From an uncultured Collinsella sp. (GTDB lineage: Bacteria > Actinomycetota > Coriobacteriia > Coriobacteriales > Coriobacteriaceae), in NCBI GenBank assembly GCA_900544865.1, contig UQXA01000009.1, forward strand, positions 1 through 64,000: a stretch of 64,000 bases of DNA, written 5' to 3'. A program made the translations under genes and the position numbers. Below, piece by piece: positions 43,704 through 51,618 of this stretch. The stretch's first letter is position 1. Each line of letters begins with the position of its first letter. The notes under the pieces are model-generated. The model was not told the DNA's origin and made no database searches. It saw nothing but the letters and a program-made list of their open reading frames with translations.

Positions 43704-44381
43704 TCAGTTCATCCTTTTCTTCCTGAGATATAAGAGAAATCCCTTTTTGAACGTCCTTCGGGTTCCAAAAAATAGCCGATCGGTCTTTGTATCTTCCTTG
43801 CTGTCAAACTTGATAGCCGTTAGCTCGATCGTACAGATGTAGTCAGCAACTTGGAATAGCCGGTAGGCTCGTGGTGTGGCTTCTCGGTATACGATGACAT
43901 CCCTTGCTAGAACGTACTCAAGCGCAGAATGAATGACCTCCGTTACAATCGGTTGGCCGTTGTCGTAGTAAATCTTAACGGTGTCGTATCGCTGGAAGAA
44001 TTCCAGATGGTCGAAAAGTTCAACTGTGAGGTCTCGCCTCATTCTCTCCGCGAGACCGTTTTGATTGCCGGCGAATTCGCTCATTCGGTATTGCAGACAG
44101 AGATAGCGTATGGGGAGATGCTGAATGAACGCGCGAAATGCGCTCAACATGTGCCTTCGCTGCTCCTTGGGAAGATCTTTGTAGTCGCCGTTTCCATTCA
44201 GTAGGGGTCCTGCATGAAAAGGCGTATTGGGAAGCGAGGACTGCGACAGGGCGCGCTCGTAGCGGTCAATGCGTTCAACGATTGCATCGTTTTGATCGTG
44301 AAAAACGAGGGTGACGAGGTAGTAGTTGGAGACGCCTCCGAGGTCGCCAGATTCGTCAACAAAGACGGAGAGTTCGCTCAT
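43704..44381 (-). CDS. DUF3800 domain protein
   Basis: This 225-residue protein has the DUF3800 signature SVFVDESGDLGG at the N-terminus, then a mostly alpha/beta body with a late YRLFQVADYICTIEL (conserved 'D' helix) and a basic C-terminus (FGTRRTFKKGFLLYLRKKRMN). The pattern of acidic residues suggests an RNase H-like fold, but enzymatic activity is not established. Start 44381 was chosen because GGAGG lies 7 bases upstream. Three small-RNA-like units lie upstream, the nearest ending 20 bases before the start. The gene is AT-richer than BREX. Confidence 0.8.
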   Translation of the reverse strand: MSELSVFVDESGDLGGVSNYYLVTLVFHDQNDAIVERIDRYERALSQSSLPNTPFHAGPLLNGNGDYKDLPKEQRRHMLSAFRAFIQHLPIRYLCLQYRMSEFAGNQNGLAERMRRDLTVELFDHLEFFQRYDTVKIYYDNGQPIVTEVIHSALEYVLARDVIVYREATPRAYRLFQVADYICTIELTAIKFDSKEDTKTDRLFFGTRRTFKKGFLLYLRKKRMN

Positions 44382-44400
44382 GATGGGCCTCCATTTTTGC

Positions 44401-44457
44401 AAAAAAATGCCGGGGGTAAGACCCCGGCTCTTGGAGGCCCCTCTTTTGGAGGGAACC
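44401..44457 (-). ncRNA. Small RNA unit A upstream of DUF3800 gene
   Basis: On the minus strand a promoter TTGAAA (44493-44488), 18-base spacer and TATAAA (44469-44464) leads to a short transcript. Hairpin 1 is GGTTCCCTC / GAGGGGCC around a CAAAA loop. The linker TCCAAGAG follows, then the terminator GCCGGGG...CCCCGGC with seven T. Readthrough would enter the DUF3800 gene. Units B and C share this architecture. Confidence 0.6.
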
Positions 44458-44635
44458 GTATTCTTTATACCATGAGATAAGGGGTGCTTTCAAGTAATAT
44501 TATAATAAGCAAACATATGTTCGTCAAACTACCTGCGAAAAGTCCTTAGCCGTCCAGAGGTGGGTAGAGCGACTCGTAAATTGCTGACGCAATGGGCCGG
44601 CGTTTTCCCGAGAAGTATTTAGTCTTGACTCGCAT

Positions 44636-44691
44636 AAAAAATGCCGGGGGACATCCCCCGGCTCTTGGAGGTCCCTTTATTCGAGGGTACC
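44636..44691 (-). ncRNA. Small RNA unit B
   Basis: This has the same layout as unit A: TTGAAA (44726-44721), 17-base spacer, TATAAA (44703-44698), hairpin GGTACCCT / AGGGACC, linker TCCAAGAG and terminator GCCGGGGG...CCCCCGGC with T-run. Compared with A, hairpin 1 shows a U-G to U-A change that keeps pairing, which supports a selected RNA structure. Confidence 0.6.
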
Positions 44692-44814
44692 GATTTCTTT
44701 ATAGCATGAGATCGGACGGCTTTCAAATGGCGCCATGTGGATGGGATGGGATGGCGCGCCTGATAAAGCCCTCAATGAATGGCATCTAACTAGTGTTCGT
44801 GATATAAAGAAATC

Positions 44815-44870
44815 GGTCATCTCAAAAGAGAGGGCTTCCAAGTGCTGGGGACGTTTTCCCCGGCTTTTTT
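44815..44870 (+). ncRNA. Small RNA unit C (opposite strand)
   Basis: On the plus strand, TATAAAGAAATCGGT (44803-44817) matches unit B. It is followed by hairpin GTC-A-TCTC / GAGA-G-GGC around AAAA, linker TTCCAAG and terminator GCTGGGGACG...CCCCGGC with six T. The -35 element is weaker than in A and B. It is inverted relative to them and has no protein gene directly downstream. Confidence 0.5.
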
Positions 44871-44917
44871 CATTTCGGTGTCAATTCAAATGTTTTTCAA
44901 CCCATCCCCTCATTAAC

Positions 44918-44980
44918 TTGCGGTGAAATAGGGACTGAAATGGCTGTTCAGAAGCCTATTCAATCCCTATTTCACCGCAA
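44918..44980. repeat. Family 2 palindrome, second copy
   Basis: TTGCGGTGAAATAGGGA (44918-44934) is repeated inverted at 44964-44980. It differs from the 932-998 copy by paired changes in both arms, so base pairing is retained. It is located just past the end of the antiporter gene. Confidence 0.7.
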
Positions 44981-44997
44981 CTTATGGGTGGGGATGG

Positions 44998-46599
44998 CTA
45001 CGACGCGAGCGTGGCGATGACGGCTTCGTCGCCGGCGTATATGAGGGTGTTGCCGTCGGGGATGATCGTCTGGCCGTCGCGTTTGAGCATCACGACGATA
45101 AAGGGATGCTTGCCTTGCGGCACATCGCGAAGACGCTGGCCGGCCAGGCGACCGTGGGGGGTTACGGTGACCTCGCGCAGCGTAACCTCGGCACGCTCTT
45201 CAAACGTCGGCGCGGCCATCACCAGCAGGTCACCTTCCTCGATGACGGTATCGCCGTTGGGCAGCACCGGGTGCGCCCCGTCGCGCAGCACCAGGACCAC
45301 GAGCATGTCTGTGGCGCTGCCAATGTCCGCGAGCGAGCGACCGGCAAACGGATGTCCAGCGCCCACCTTGAGCTTTACAAACGACATGCCGTCCTCGTCG
45401 CGGTAGTCGTTAAAGGTGCGGCGCACGTCGCCGGTCGCATCGATCATATCGAGCTTCTTCGCCAACGCCGGCAGCAGCGAGCCCTGCACCACAATGCTCG
45501 ACACGGCAATCACAAACACCAGGTCAAATAGGTCGTGTCCGCCGGGAACGCCGGCCACCACGGCAAAGAGACTAAAGACGACCGAAGCTGCTCCGCGCAG
45601 GCCCGCCCAGCTTACGAGCGCGACCTGGCGGGGGTTCGTCTTAAAGGGCGCCAGGAGCACGCCGACGGCGATGGGGCGGCTCACGAAGAGCATGAACGCC
45701 ATGAGCGCCAGGCCCGGCAGCAGCATTTGCGGCAGGCGTGCGGGTGTAACGAGCAGGCCCAGCAAAAAGAAGATGGTCATCTCTGCCATCTCGGTGAGGG
45801 TGTCAAAGAAGTGCGCCATCTCGACTTTGCCGGTGATGTCGCTGGCACCCAGCACAATGCCGGCCAGGTATACAGCCAAAAAGCCGTTGCCGCCCAGGTA
45901 GCTCGGCAGCGCGTAGGTGACGATGGCCACGGCGAACAAAAAGATGGTCTGCGCGTCCTTGGCCGTTGCGTGCGCGCGTTCAATCAGGCGGCCCGCCGCC
46001 CAGCCGATGGCAAGGCCCAGGCCCACGCCCAGGATAATCTGCTTGGTCAGCAGTGCGGGAATGTTGATGTCGCCGCCGGCCGCGAGTGTGGCGAGCACGG
46101 CGGTGAGCATGTAGGCGACGGGGTCGTTGGAGCCCGATTCGACCTCGAGCAGCGAGTCGGTGCCACCTCTCAGCGACAGGCTGTGCTCGCGCAGAACGCT
46201 AAAGACGCTGGCCGCGTCGGTGGACGCCACGACCGATCCCAACAGCAGGCCACCGATCCAGTCGAACCCCAGCGCGAAGTGGGCGAGCATGCCGGTGATG
46301 CCGGCAGTGATGACGACGCCGAGCGTGCTCAGCAGCACCGCCGGCGCAGCGACGGGCTTGGCGCGGTCGATATTGGTGTTAAAGCCGCCGTAGAACATGA
46401 TGAACAGCAGCGCCGTGCTGCAGACGGTTTCGGTGAGTGCGTAGTCGCTAAAGTCGATATGCGTCGGGCCGTTGACGCCCAACAGCATGCCCAGCGCGAT
46501 AAAGATGAGCAGGGTGGGGAAGGGGAGTTTTTTGCCGACGGGTTTGATGGTCAGGCACAAAATGATGACGAGGCCGATAAAGAGAAGGATCTGGTTCAT
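44998..46599 (-). CDS. K+/H+ antiporter, NhaP2/CvrA type
   Basis: This 533-residue protein has about 12-13 membrane segments over residues 1-400 with CPA1/2 motifs (STDAASVFSVL, VESGSNDPVAYMLTAV, WAGLRGAASVVFSLFAV). A cytosolic TrkA_C/RCK_C-type part follows from about 410 (VLPNGDTVIEEGDLLVMAAP; DGNTLIYAGDEAVI). This matches K+/H+ antiporters of the NhaP2/CvrA group, which export potassium and protect against excess K+. Start ATG 46599 has only a weak RBS. The gene stands alone, convergent to the small-RNA region. Confidence 0.88.
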   Translation of the reverse strand: MNQILLFIGLVIILCLTIKPVGKKLPFPTLLIFIALGMLLGVNGPTHIDFSDYALTETVCSTALLFIMFYGGFNTNIDRAKPVAAPAVLLSTLGVVITAGITGMLAHFALGFDWIGGLLLGSVVASTDAASVFSVLREHSLSLRGGTDSLLEVESGSNDPVAYMLTAVLATLAAGGDINIPALLTKQIILGVGLGLAIGWAAGRLIERAHATAKDAQTIFLFAVAIVTYALPSYLGGNGFLAVYLAGIVLGASDITGKVEMAHFFDTLTEMAEMTIFFLLGLLVTPARLPQMLLPGLALMAFMLFVSRPIAVGVLLAPFKTNPRQVALVSWAGLRGAASVVFSLFAVVAGVPGGHDLFDLVFVIAVSSIVVQGSLLPALAKKLDMIDATGDVRRTFNDYRDEDGMSFVKLKVGAGHPFAGRSLADIGSATDMLVVLVLRDGAHPVLPNGDTVIEEGDLLVMAAPTFEERAEVTLREVTVTPHGRLAGQRLRDVPQGKHPFIVVMLKRDGQTIIPDGNTLIYAGDEAVIATLAS

Positions 46600-46852
46600 G
46601 GATAGTGTCCGCTCCTGGGTGGTTGGCGTGGCACGGTCAGTTGTCTGCGGTCATTTGTACCCAGAGATGGTGGGTTTATGGGGTTGGATTGCGGGCGTGC
46701 GCGATATCGTCATAGACGGCTGCCGTCTTTGCCTCTGCTCGGAAACCCTTTCCAGCTTTATTGCAACGGAGTACAATGGGTAACGTTTAAGTTCAACTTG
46801 AAGTTTTAGTTGCGGCGCCGGGCTTCGGCCGCAATGCAAGGAGAGGCGTACC

Positions 46853-47692
46853 ATGGCGATCTATGTGACATCTGATGCTCACGGGCACGTGCGTGCGCTT
46901 GACGAGGCCCTGTCTAAGATCTCGTTGACGTCCGACGACACGCTGTACGTGCTGGGCGACATGATCGATCGCGGGCCCGATCCGGTCGGCGTTATTAAGC
47001 TCGTGCGCTCGCTGCCCAACGCCCGCGTGCTCAAGGGCAATCACGAGCAGATCATGCTCGATGCCATCATTGGCCAGGATCCGCTCGATGCCGAGACCTG
47101 GGATATCAACGGTGGCTGGACGACGCGTGAGCAGCTCAACGACATGGAATTTGAGGCATACGAGGAGCTCGTGCGATGGATGGCCGCGCTGCCGCTCTAC
47201 GCGGTGGTCGAGACCGAGGAGCGCCCGTATCTGCTGGTACATGCCGGTATTGAGACCGAGGCGGCGCTGGCGTTTTTGCTTGAGCATGGCGTCGATTGTG
47301 CCGATGGCGTTGGAGCGGTGGGTGCCGATCGCGAGCTGCTGCAGCAGATGCTCGCGGTGCAGTCGTCCGATGACCTGCTGTGGATTCGTCATGGCTATTG
47401 GGATGCGTCGACCGGGCTGCTTTCTGCCGAGGGCAAGGGCCCGGTCGTGGTGAGCGGTCACACGCCCACGGTATCGCTTGGGCGCTATTGCGAGGTCGGT
47501 GGTCTGGCGGGGCTCGATGAGGAATCGGGACGCGGGCAGATCGTGCGCTTGGGCGGCGAGGACACTGCTGGTGTGCCCGATCGCATCGACATCGACTGCG
47601 CCGCCGCCACCGGCTCCGAGTTCGGCCGCGTGGGCATCCTGCGCCTGGACGACGGGGCCGAGTTCTACGCGAACATCAACCCGGGCGAATAA
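46853..47692 (+). CDS. PPP-family metallophosphatase
   Basis: This 279-residue protein has VTSDAHGHV, VLGDMIDRGPDPVGVI, LKGNHEQIM, and later VHAGI and VVSGHTP. These are the five metal-binding blocks of PPP-type serine/threonine or bis-nucleoside phosphatases (PrpA/ApaH relatives). First-block DAHG instead of DIHG is a mild variant. It is expected to be cytosolic and to use Mn or Fe-Zn. The substrate cannot be told. RBS GGAGAGG precedes the ATG. Confidence 0.85.
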   Translation: MAIYVTSDAHGHVRALDEALSKISLTSDDTLYVLGDMIDRGPDPVGVIKLVRSLPNARVLKGNHEQIMLDAIIGQDPLDAETWDINGGWTTREQLNDMEFEAYEELVRWMAALPLYAVVETEERPYLLVHAGIETEAALAFLLEHGVDCADGVGAVGADRELLQQMLAVQSSDDLLWIRHGYWDASTGLLSAEGKGPVVVSGHTPTVSLGRYCEVGGLAGLDEESGRGQIVRLGGEDTAGVPDRIDIDCAAATGSEFGRVGILRLDDGAEFYANINPGE

Positions 47693-47764
47693 TCGGTGCA
47701 AGTGGTAGCTAATTTGGGAAGGGTTTTTTGACTTCTTTTGCCCTTCTGCCCGCTAATTGATTTC

Positions 47765-47926
47765 TCTGGGACGGGGATTAAATAATCATTTGGCTGCCCG
47801 CCGGCTAAGTGAGTAGACTTTTTTGGAAATGCCGAGCACCCAACATATTTGCCTCAATAAAACCGCAGGTCACAAACTTGTGCTCTGTCGGTGTGGTCGG
47901 GGATTCGGTAAAAACCTACTCACTTA
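47765..47926. repeat. Repeat-bearing intergenic region
   Basis: The 315-base gap 47693-48007 has no gene. It contains TGGGACGGGGATTAAATAAT (47767-47786), nearly identical to a segment at 60529-60548. Arms TAAGTGAGTAG (47806-47816) and CTACTCACTTA (47916-47926) form an 11-bp inverted repeat enclosing 99 bases. The layout resembles paired REP units. Confidence 0.55.
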
Positions 47927-48007
47927 GTTTTACGCGATGCATATTGTCTTCAATGAGACCCCAGCCGGGGCGATTCCATCGCAAATTCCGGTGACCGGGG
48001 CAGCTAA

Positions 48008-49588
48008 TTAGGCGCCGTATGGGTTCCGGTCGCGCTCGATGCGTTGGCGGATGTGGGCGTACTCGATTATCAGCAGCACCAGGAGTAGGGCCATGTTGGC
48101 TAGGTAGCTCACGACGGCGCCCATCAGGCCGAGCAGATTGATCAGAATCACCGGGAGCACCACGCTCATGGCAAAGCAGATCAGGTAGATCTTGGTGACG
48201 TCTCCAGCGTGGCGCAGCACCGTGATGATGGCGTAGATAAAGTCGATGGCCGCGGTGACGCCGCTGGCGACGACCATCAGCAGCGCCAGCGTACGGTAGC
48301 GTTCAAAGCTGAGACCGTACATAAAGCTCATGAGGGGAATACCGGGACCTGCCATAAATGCGGCGCACACGCCGGTGATGACCACGATCAGCGCCATAAC
48401 GGCAACAATAATCAGGTCAAAGCGACGACGCTTGCGAGGATTAGCCCAAATGCTCGACAAGCGCAGGAGCTGCGGTTTATAGACAAATCCAATGCTCAAC
48501 AGAATAGCCTGAGCTGGGAAAAACAGGGCATTAAAGTACAACTGGTATTTGTAGGCCAGTGTTCCTTCCATCACAAACTTGGGCATGCTCTCGATAAGAT
48601 TGAACAGGAATAGCGCGCCAAAGAGTGGGGCGCACTGGACAAACAGGTGGCCGACCTCGCGCAGGCTTACGCGGCGCGATTTTTCGGTCTCGAGCAGGGC
48701 GAGCGGCGCGGTGACCAGCACGAGCGAGGCGATCGCGGCGATGCCCATGGCAATGGCCGCGATGGGCATGCTACGCGTGAAGAACAGCGCCACGCTGAAG
48801 ACCGCGATGACGCCGACGGAGCGTAGCGTTTGACTCATTCCAGCCAAGTAGAGCTTGTCGGCCTGCTGCAGGCGGCCTTCGTACACGTCGGCGACGCCGT
48901 CGATGACCTTATACAGGTAGACGCCCAGGCCGATCGTCGCCATCTGCGTGTCGTAGCCGCGGGCGCTGCTGTACATGAGGCCGCAGCCTAGGGCGAGCGC
49001 TCCGCAAAGCCAGCGGTTGAGCTGGTAGGAGGCAAAGGACGTCTTTTCGTCGATGTCCGAGACCTGGAAATTGCGCACGCCGTAGTTGCACGCGATCATG
49101 ATGAGCGTGCCGGTGACAAAGGCGATGGAGAACTTGCCGGCTTCTTCGGCGCCCACGAGCTGCGTAGACACGATGGTGAGCAACGGAAACGCCAGACCCC
49201 ACACGGCGGTGCCGAGGGTGTTCCAAAGATAGTCGCGGCTGGTGGCGTGCTCCTCGTATTCCGCTTCCTGCATGGAGAAGCCGCCGCCGTAGACGGCGCC
49301 GAGCAGACGGTTCCACCAAGCGTTGACCATGCGGCGGACGGGGCCGGGCTTGCGATCGCGTTCGCGCCGGCGACGTGTGGCTTGGCTGCTATCGGGCCCG
49401 CCGGCGTTGCGCTGACTCAGCTCTTGGATGCGTGCGAGTTCCTCGGCAGTGTGCGAGGCAGGGAAGAGGCCGTTCTCGATGCGGCCGCCCTGGGCCTTCG
49501 CGGCGCCGTCTCTCGATGCAGCGGGGTTGGAGACGCCGTTGCGGCGGGCGATGGCGCGGCGAATGCTATCGAGGGGCGTGATGCTCAA
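48008..49588 (-). CDS. Wzx/MATE-like polysaccharide flippase
   Basis: This 526-residue protein has a 115-residue hydrophilic, Arg-rich N-terminus followed by about 12 membrane segments starting LWNTLGTAVWGLAFPLLTIV. The pattern fits the polysaccharide transporter part of the MOP superfamily (Wzx/RfbX), which flips lipid-linked glycans. There are no glycan genes beside it. It starts at a TTG, with AAAGGA 7 bases upstream. The long N-terminal cytoplasmic extension is unusual for this family. Confidence 0.78.
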   Translation of the reverse strand: MSITPLDSIRRAIARRNGVSNPAASRDGAAKAQGGRIENGLFPASHTAEELARIQELSQRNAGGPDSSQATRRRRERDRKPGPVRRMVNAWWNRLLGAVYGGGFSMQEAEYEEHATSRDYLWNTLGTAVWGLAFPLLTIVSTQLVGAEEAGKFSIAFVTGTLIMIACNYGVRNFQVSDIDEKTSFASYQLNRWLCGALALGCGLMYSSARGYDTQMATIGLGVYLYKVIDGVADVYEGRLQQADKLYLAGMSQTLRSVGVIAVFSVALFFTRSMPIAAIAMGIAAIASLVLVTAPLALLETEKSRRVSLREVGHLFVQCAPLFGALFLFNLIESMPKFVMEGTLAYKYQLYFNALFFPAQAILLSIGFVYKPQLLRLSSIWANPRKRRRFDLIIVAVMALIVVITGVCAAFMAGPGIPLMSFMYGLSFERYRTLALLMVVASGVTAAIDFIYAIITVLRHAGDVTKIYLICFAMSVVLPVILINLLGLMGAVVSYLANMALLLVLLIIEYAHIRQRIERDRNPYGA

Positions 49589-49768
49589 AGCGGAGTCCTT
49601 TCTATTGCTGCGCTTTAGTATAGACGCGACGGTGTTCGTTCGTGTTTTTGAACGGATTGTTCAATAATTTCGGCGGGCGGCTGAAATTTGTCGGTAAACG
49701 TGCGCTATCCTGTTGAAGTTTTGTGACACCCCCGATGCCGCCCACGCGGTACCAAGGAGCTTCTACCT

Positions 49769-51340
49769 ATGGACGTCGCCGCATTCTTACTGGCTCTTGT
49801 GCCGATTATTTGGCTGGTCGTGATGCTGCTGTGCTTTAAATGGCCAGCTTGGAAGGCCGCTATCGGATCGTTTGTCCTTTCGTGCTTGCTTGCCTTCGCA
49901 TGGTGGCACCTGCCGGCAGCGCAGATCGCGACCGCCTCGCTCGAAGGTTTTTTGATGGCTCTGTGGCCCATCGTCCTGGTGATCATCGCCGCGGTGTTCA
50001 CGTATAACCTGTGCGTTCGTACGGGCGCCATGGACGTGATCGGCAGCATGATCACCTCCATCAGCAGCGACCGCCGTCTGCTGGCGCTGCTCGTGGCTTG
50101 GTGCTTCGGTGGCTTTATGGAGGGCATGGCCGGCTTCGGTACCGCTGTCGCCATTCCCGCCGGCATGCTCGCGGGCCTGGGCTTTGAGGCCGTGCCTGCC
50201 GTGCTCATCTGCCTGCTGGCCAACGGCGTGCCCACGCCCTACGGCTCCATCGGCATTCCCACGGTGTCCGTTGCCGACCTGGTGGGTTTGGATTCCCTGC
50301 ACCTGGCGACCGTTCAGCTGGTGCAGCTCGCACCGTTCTTTGTGGTGATGCCGATATTTATTGTGCTGGTTGCGGGCCGTGTTGCCGATGACCACGGCAA
50401 TGTCGCGAGTGTGGGCGAGCGCCTGCACGGTGTTGCCGGCGTGGCGTTGCTCTCCGGCGTGTCGTTTGTCGGCGCGGCTTTGGTCGTTGCCATGTTTGTG
50501 GGTCCCGAGCTGGCCGTGGTCGTAGGATCTATCGTTTCGCTCGCGCTGACCGCCGCGCTTGCCATGCGTGCCGAGAAGTCCGGCCACTTGGATGCGCGCT
50601 TCCACATGAATATCGAGGCGGGGAAGAAGCTCACCGTTAAGTCGGCGCTTTCGGCCTGGTCGTGCTTCATCCTGATCTTTGTGTTGCTGCTGGGCACGTC
50701 TAACCTGGTACCCGCCGTGCATGCTGCGCTCGCGCCGTTTGCGAGCCACGTGCAGGTGTATTGCGGTGAGAATCCCGGTACGCTTACGTTTTCGTGGATT
50801 AACACGCCGGGTGTTTGGATCTTCCTGGCCGCGTTTGTCGGCGGTGCCATTCAGGGTGCTTCGCCACGCATGATGGGCGAGGTGCTGGCCGCGACTGTGA
50901 AGCAGATGATGCCGACGGTGATCACGATGCTTTCGGTGCTGGGCTGTGCCAAGGTGATGGGCTATGCGGGCATGATCTCTTCGATCAGTGCGTTTTGCAT
51001 TGCGGTCGCCGGTGGGCTGTACCCGATTCTGGCTCCGTGGATCGGTGCAGTCGGTGCGTTTGTGACCGGCTCGGGCACGTCCTCGGGCATGCTGTTTGGC
51101 CCCATTCAGAGCCAGGCTGCCACTGCGCTGGGTGTGAGCGACTACTGGATGGTCGCGTTGAACGCCCTGGGCGTCGCCGCCGGTAAGATGATCTCGCCGC
51201 AGACCCTCGCCATTGGTCTTGCCGCCGTGCACGTGCGCGGTAAGGATGCCGAGCTCCTAGGCGCGGTACTGCCCTACGCTGCCGGCATGCTGGTCCTGAT
51301 GAGCGCCATAGCCATGCTCGGCCAAGGCCTGCCGCTGTAG
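49769..51340 (+). CDS. L-lactate permease family transporter
   Basis: This 523-residue membrane protein has about 13 hydrophobic segments and the LctP family blocks FGGFMEGMAGFGTAVAIPAG and LANGVPTPYGSIGIPT. A late GSGTSSGMLFGPIQSQAA also fits. Members import L- or D-lactate or glycolate with protons. There is no lactate dehydrogenase gene beside it. The ATG follows AAGGAG. Next is a repeat cluster, then pckA. Confidence 0.88.
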   Translation: MDVAAFLLALVPIIWLVVMLLCFKWPAWKAAIGSFVLSCLLAFAWWHLPAAQIATASLEGFLMALWPIVLVIIAAVFTYNLCVRTGAMDVIGSMITSISSDRRLLALLVAWCFGGFMEGMAGFGTAVAIPAGMLAGLGFEAVPAVLICLLANGVPTPYGSIGIPTVSVADLVGLDSLHLATVQLVQLAPFFVVMPIFIVLVAGRVADDHGNVASVGERLHGVAGVALLSGVSFVGAALVVAMFVGPELAVVVGSIVSLALTAALAMRAEKSGHLDARFHMNIEAGKKLTVKSALSAWSCFILIFVLLLGTSNLVPAVHAALAPFASHVQVYCGENPGTLTFSWINTPGVWIFLAAFVGGAIQGASPRMMGEVLAATVKQMMPTVITMLSVLGCAKVMGYAGMISSISAFCIAVAGGLYPILAPWIGAVGAFVTGSGTSSGMLFGPIQSQAATALGVSDYWMVALNALGVAAGKMISPQTLAIGLAAVHVRGKDAELLGAVLPYAAGMLVLMSAIAMLGQGLPL

Positions 51341-51341
51341 T

Positions 51342-51480
51342 CGGCACTTAGGGACGTTCCTTATGTGTCGGCACTTTGGGAACGTCCCTAAGTGCCGGCA
51401 TCCGGGGACATTCCTTGAATGTTGCCTGTTCAAGAGTGTCCCCAATGACTAGTTGTTTAAAAACGTCCCCAATGACTAGG
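51342..51480. repeat. Cluster of GGGACGTTCC-type palindromes
   Basis: CGGCACTTAGGGACGTTCC (51342-51360) is repeated inverted without mismatch at 51379-51397. A second set follows: GGGGACATTCCTTGAA, TTCAAGAGTGTCCCC and AACGTCCCCAATGACTAG. Related motifs appear at 4274 (GGGGACGTTCC) and 10962 (GGGGACACTCC). No gene is present from 51341 to 51618. Confidence 0.7.
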
Positions 51481-51618
51481 CCGCTTGCCTGCGATTTTTG
51501 ACCGTTGGGCGGGCTTGCCGTCCTTGCCGCAAAAACGTTTTTGCATATCGGGTACAACGGGCTTTACGTGAGTAAAGTGCGCGCCGCGTCCATGTGTCGC
51601 GTTTTTAAAGGAGGCCCC

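Noticed and set aside
27000..44900. CRISPR array, integrase or transposase within the defence island
   Set aside because: No regularly spaced repeats and no recombinase or transposase motif were found.
49787..51232. Long minus-strand frame opposite the lactate permease
   Set aside because: The product is His/Arg/Gln-rich without a fold pattern, while the sense strand has clear permease motifs.
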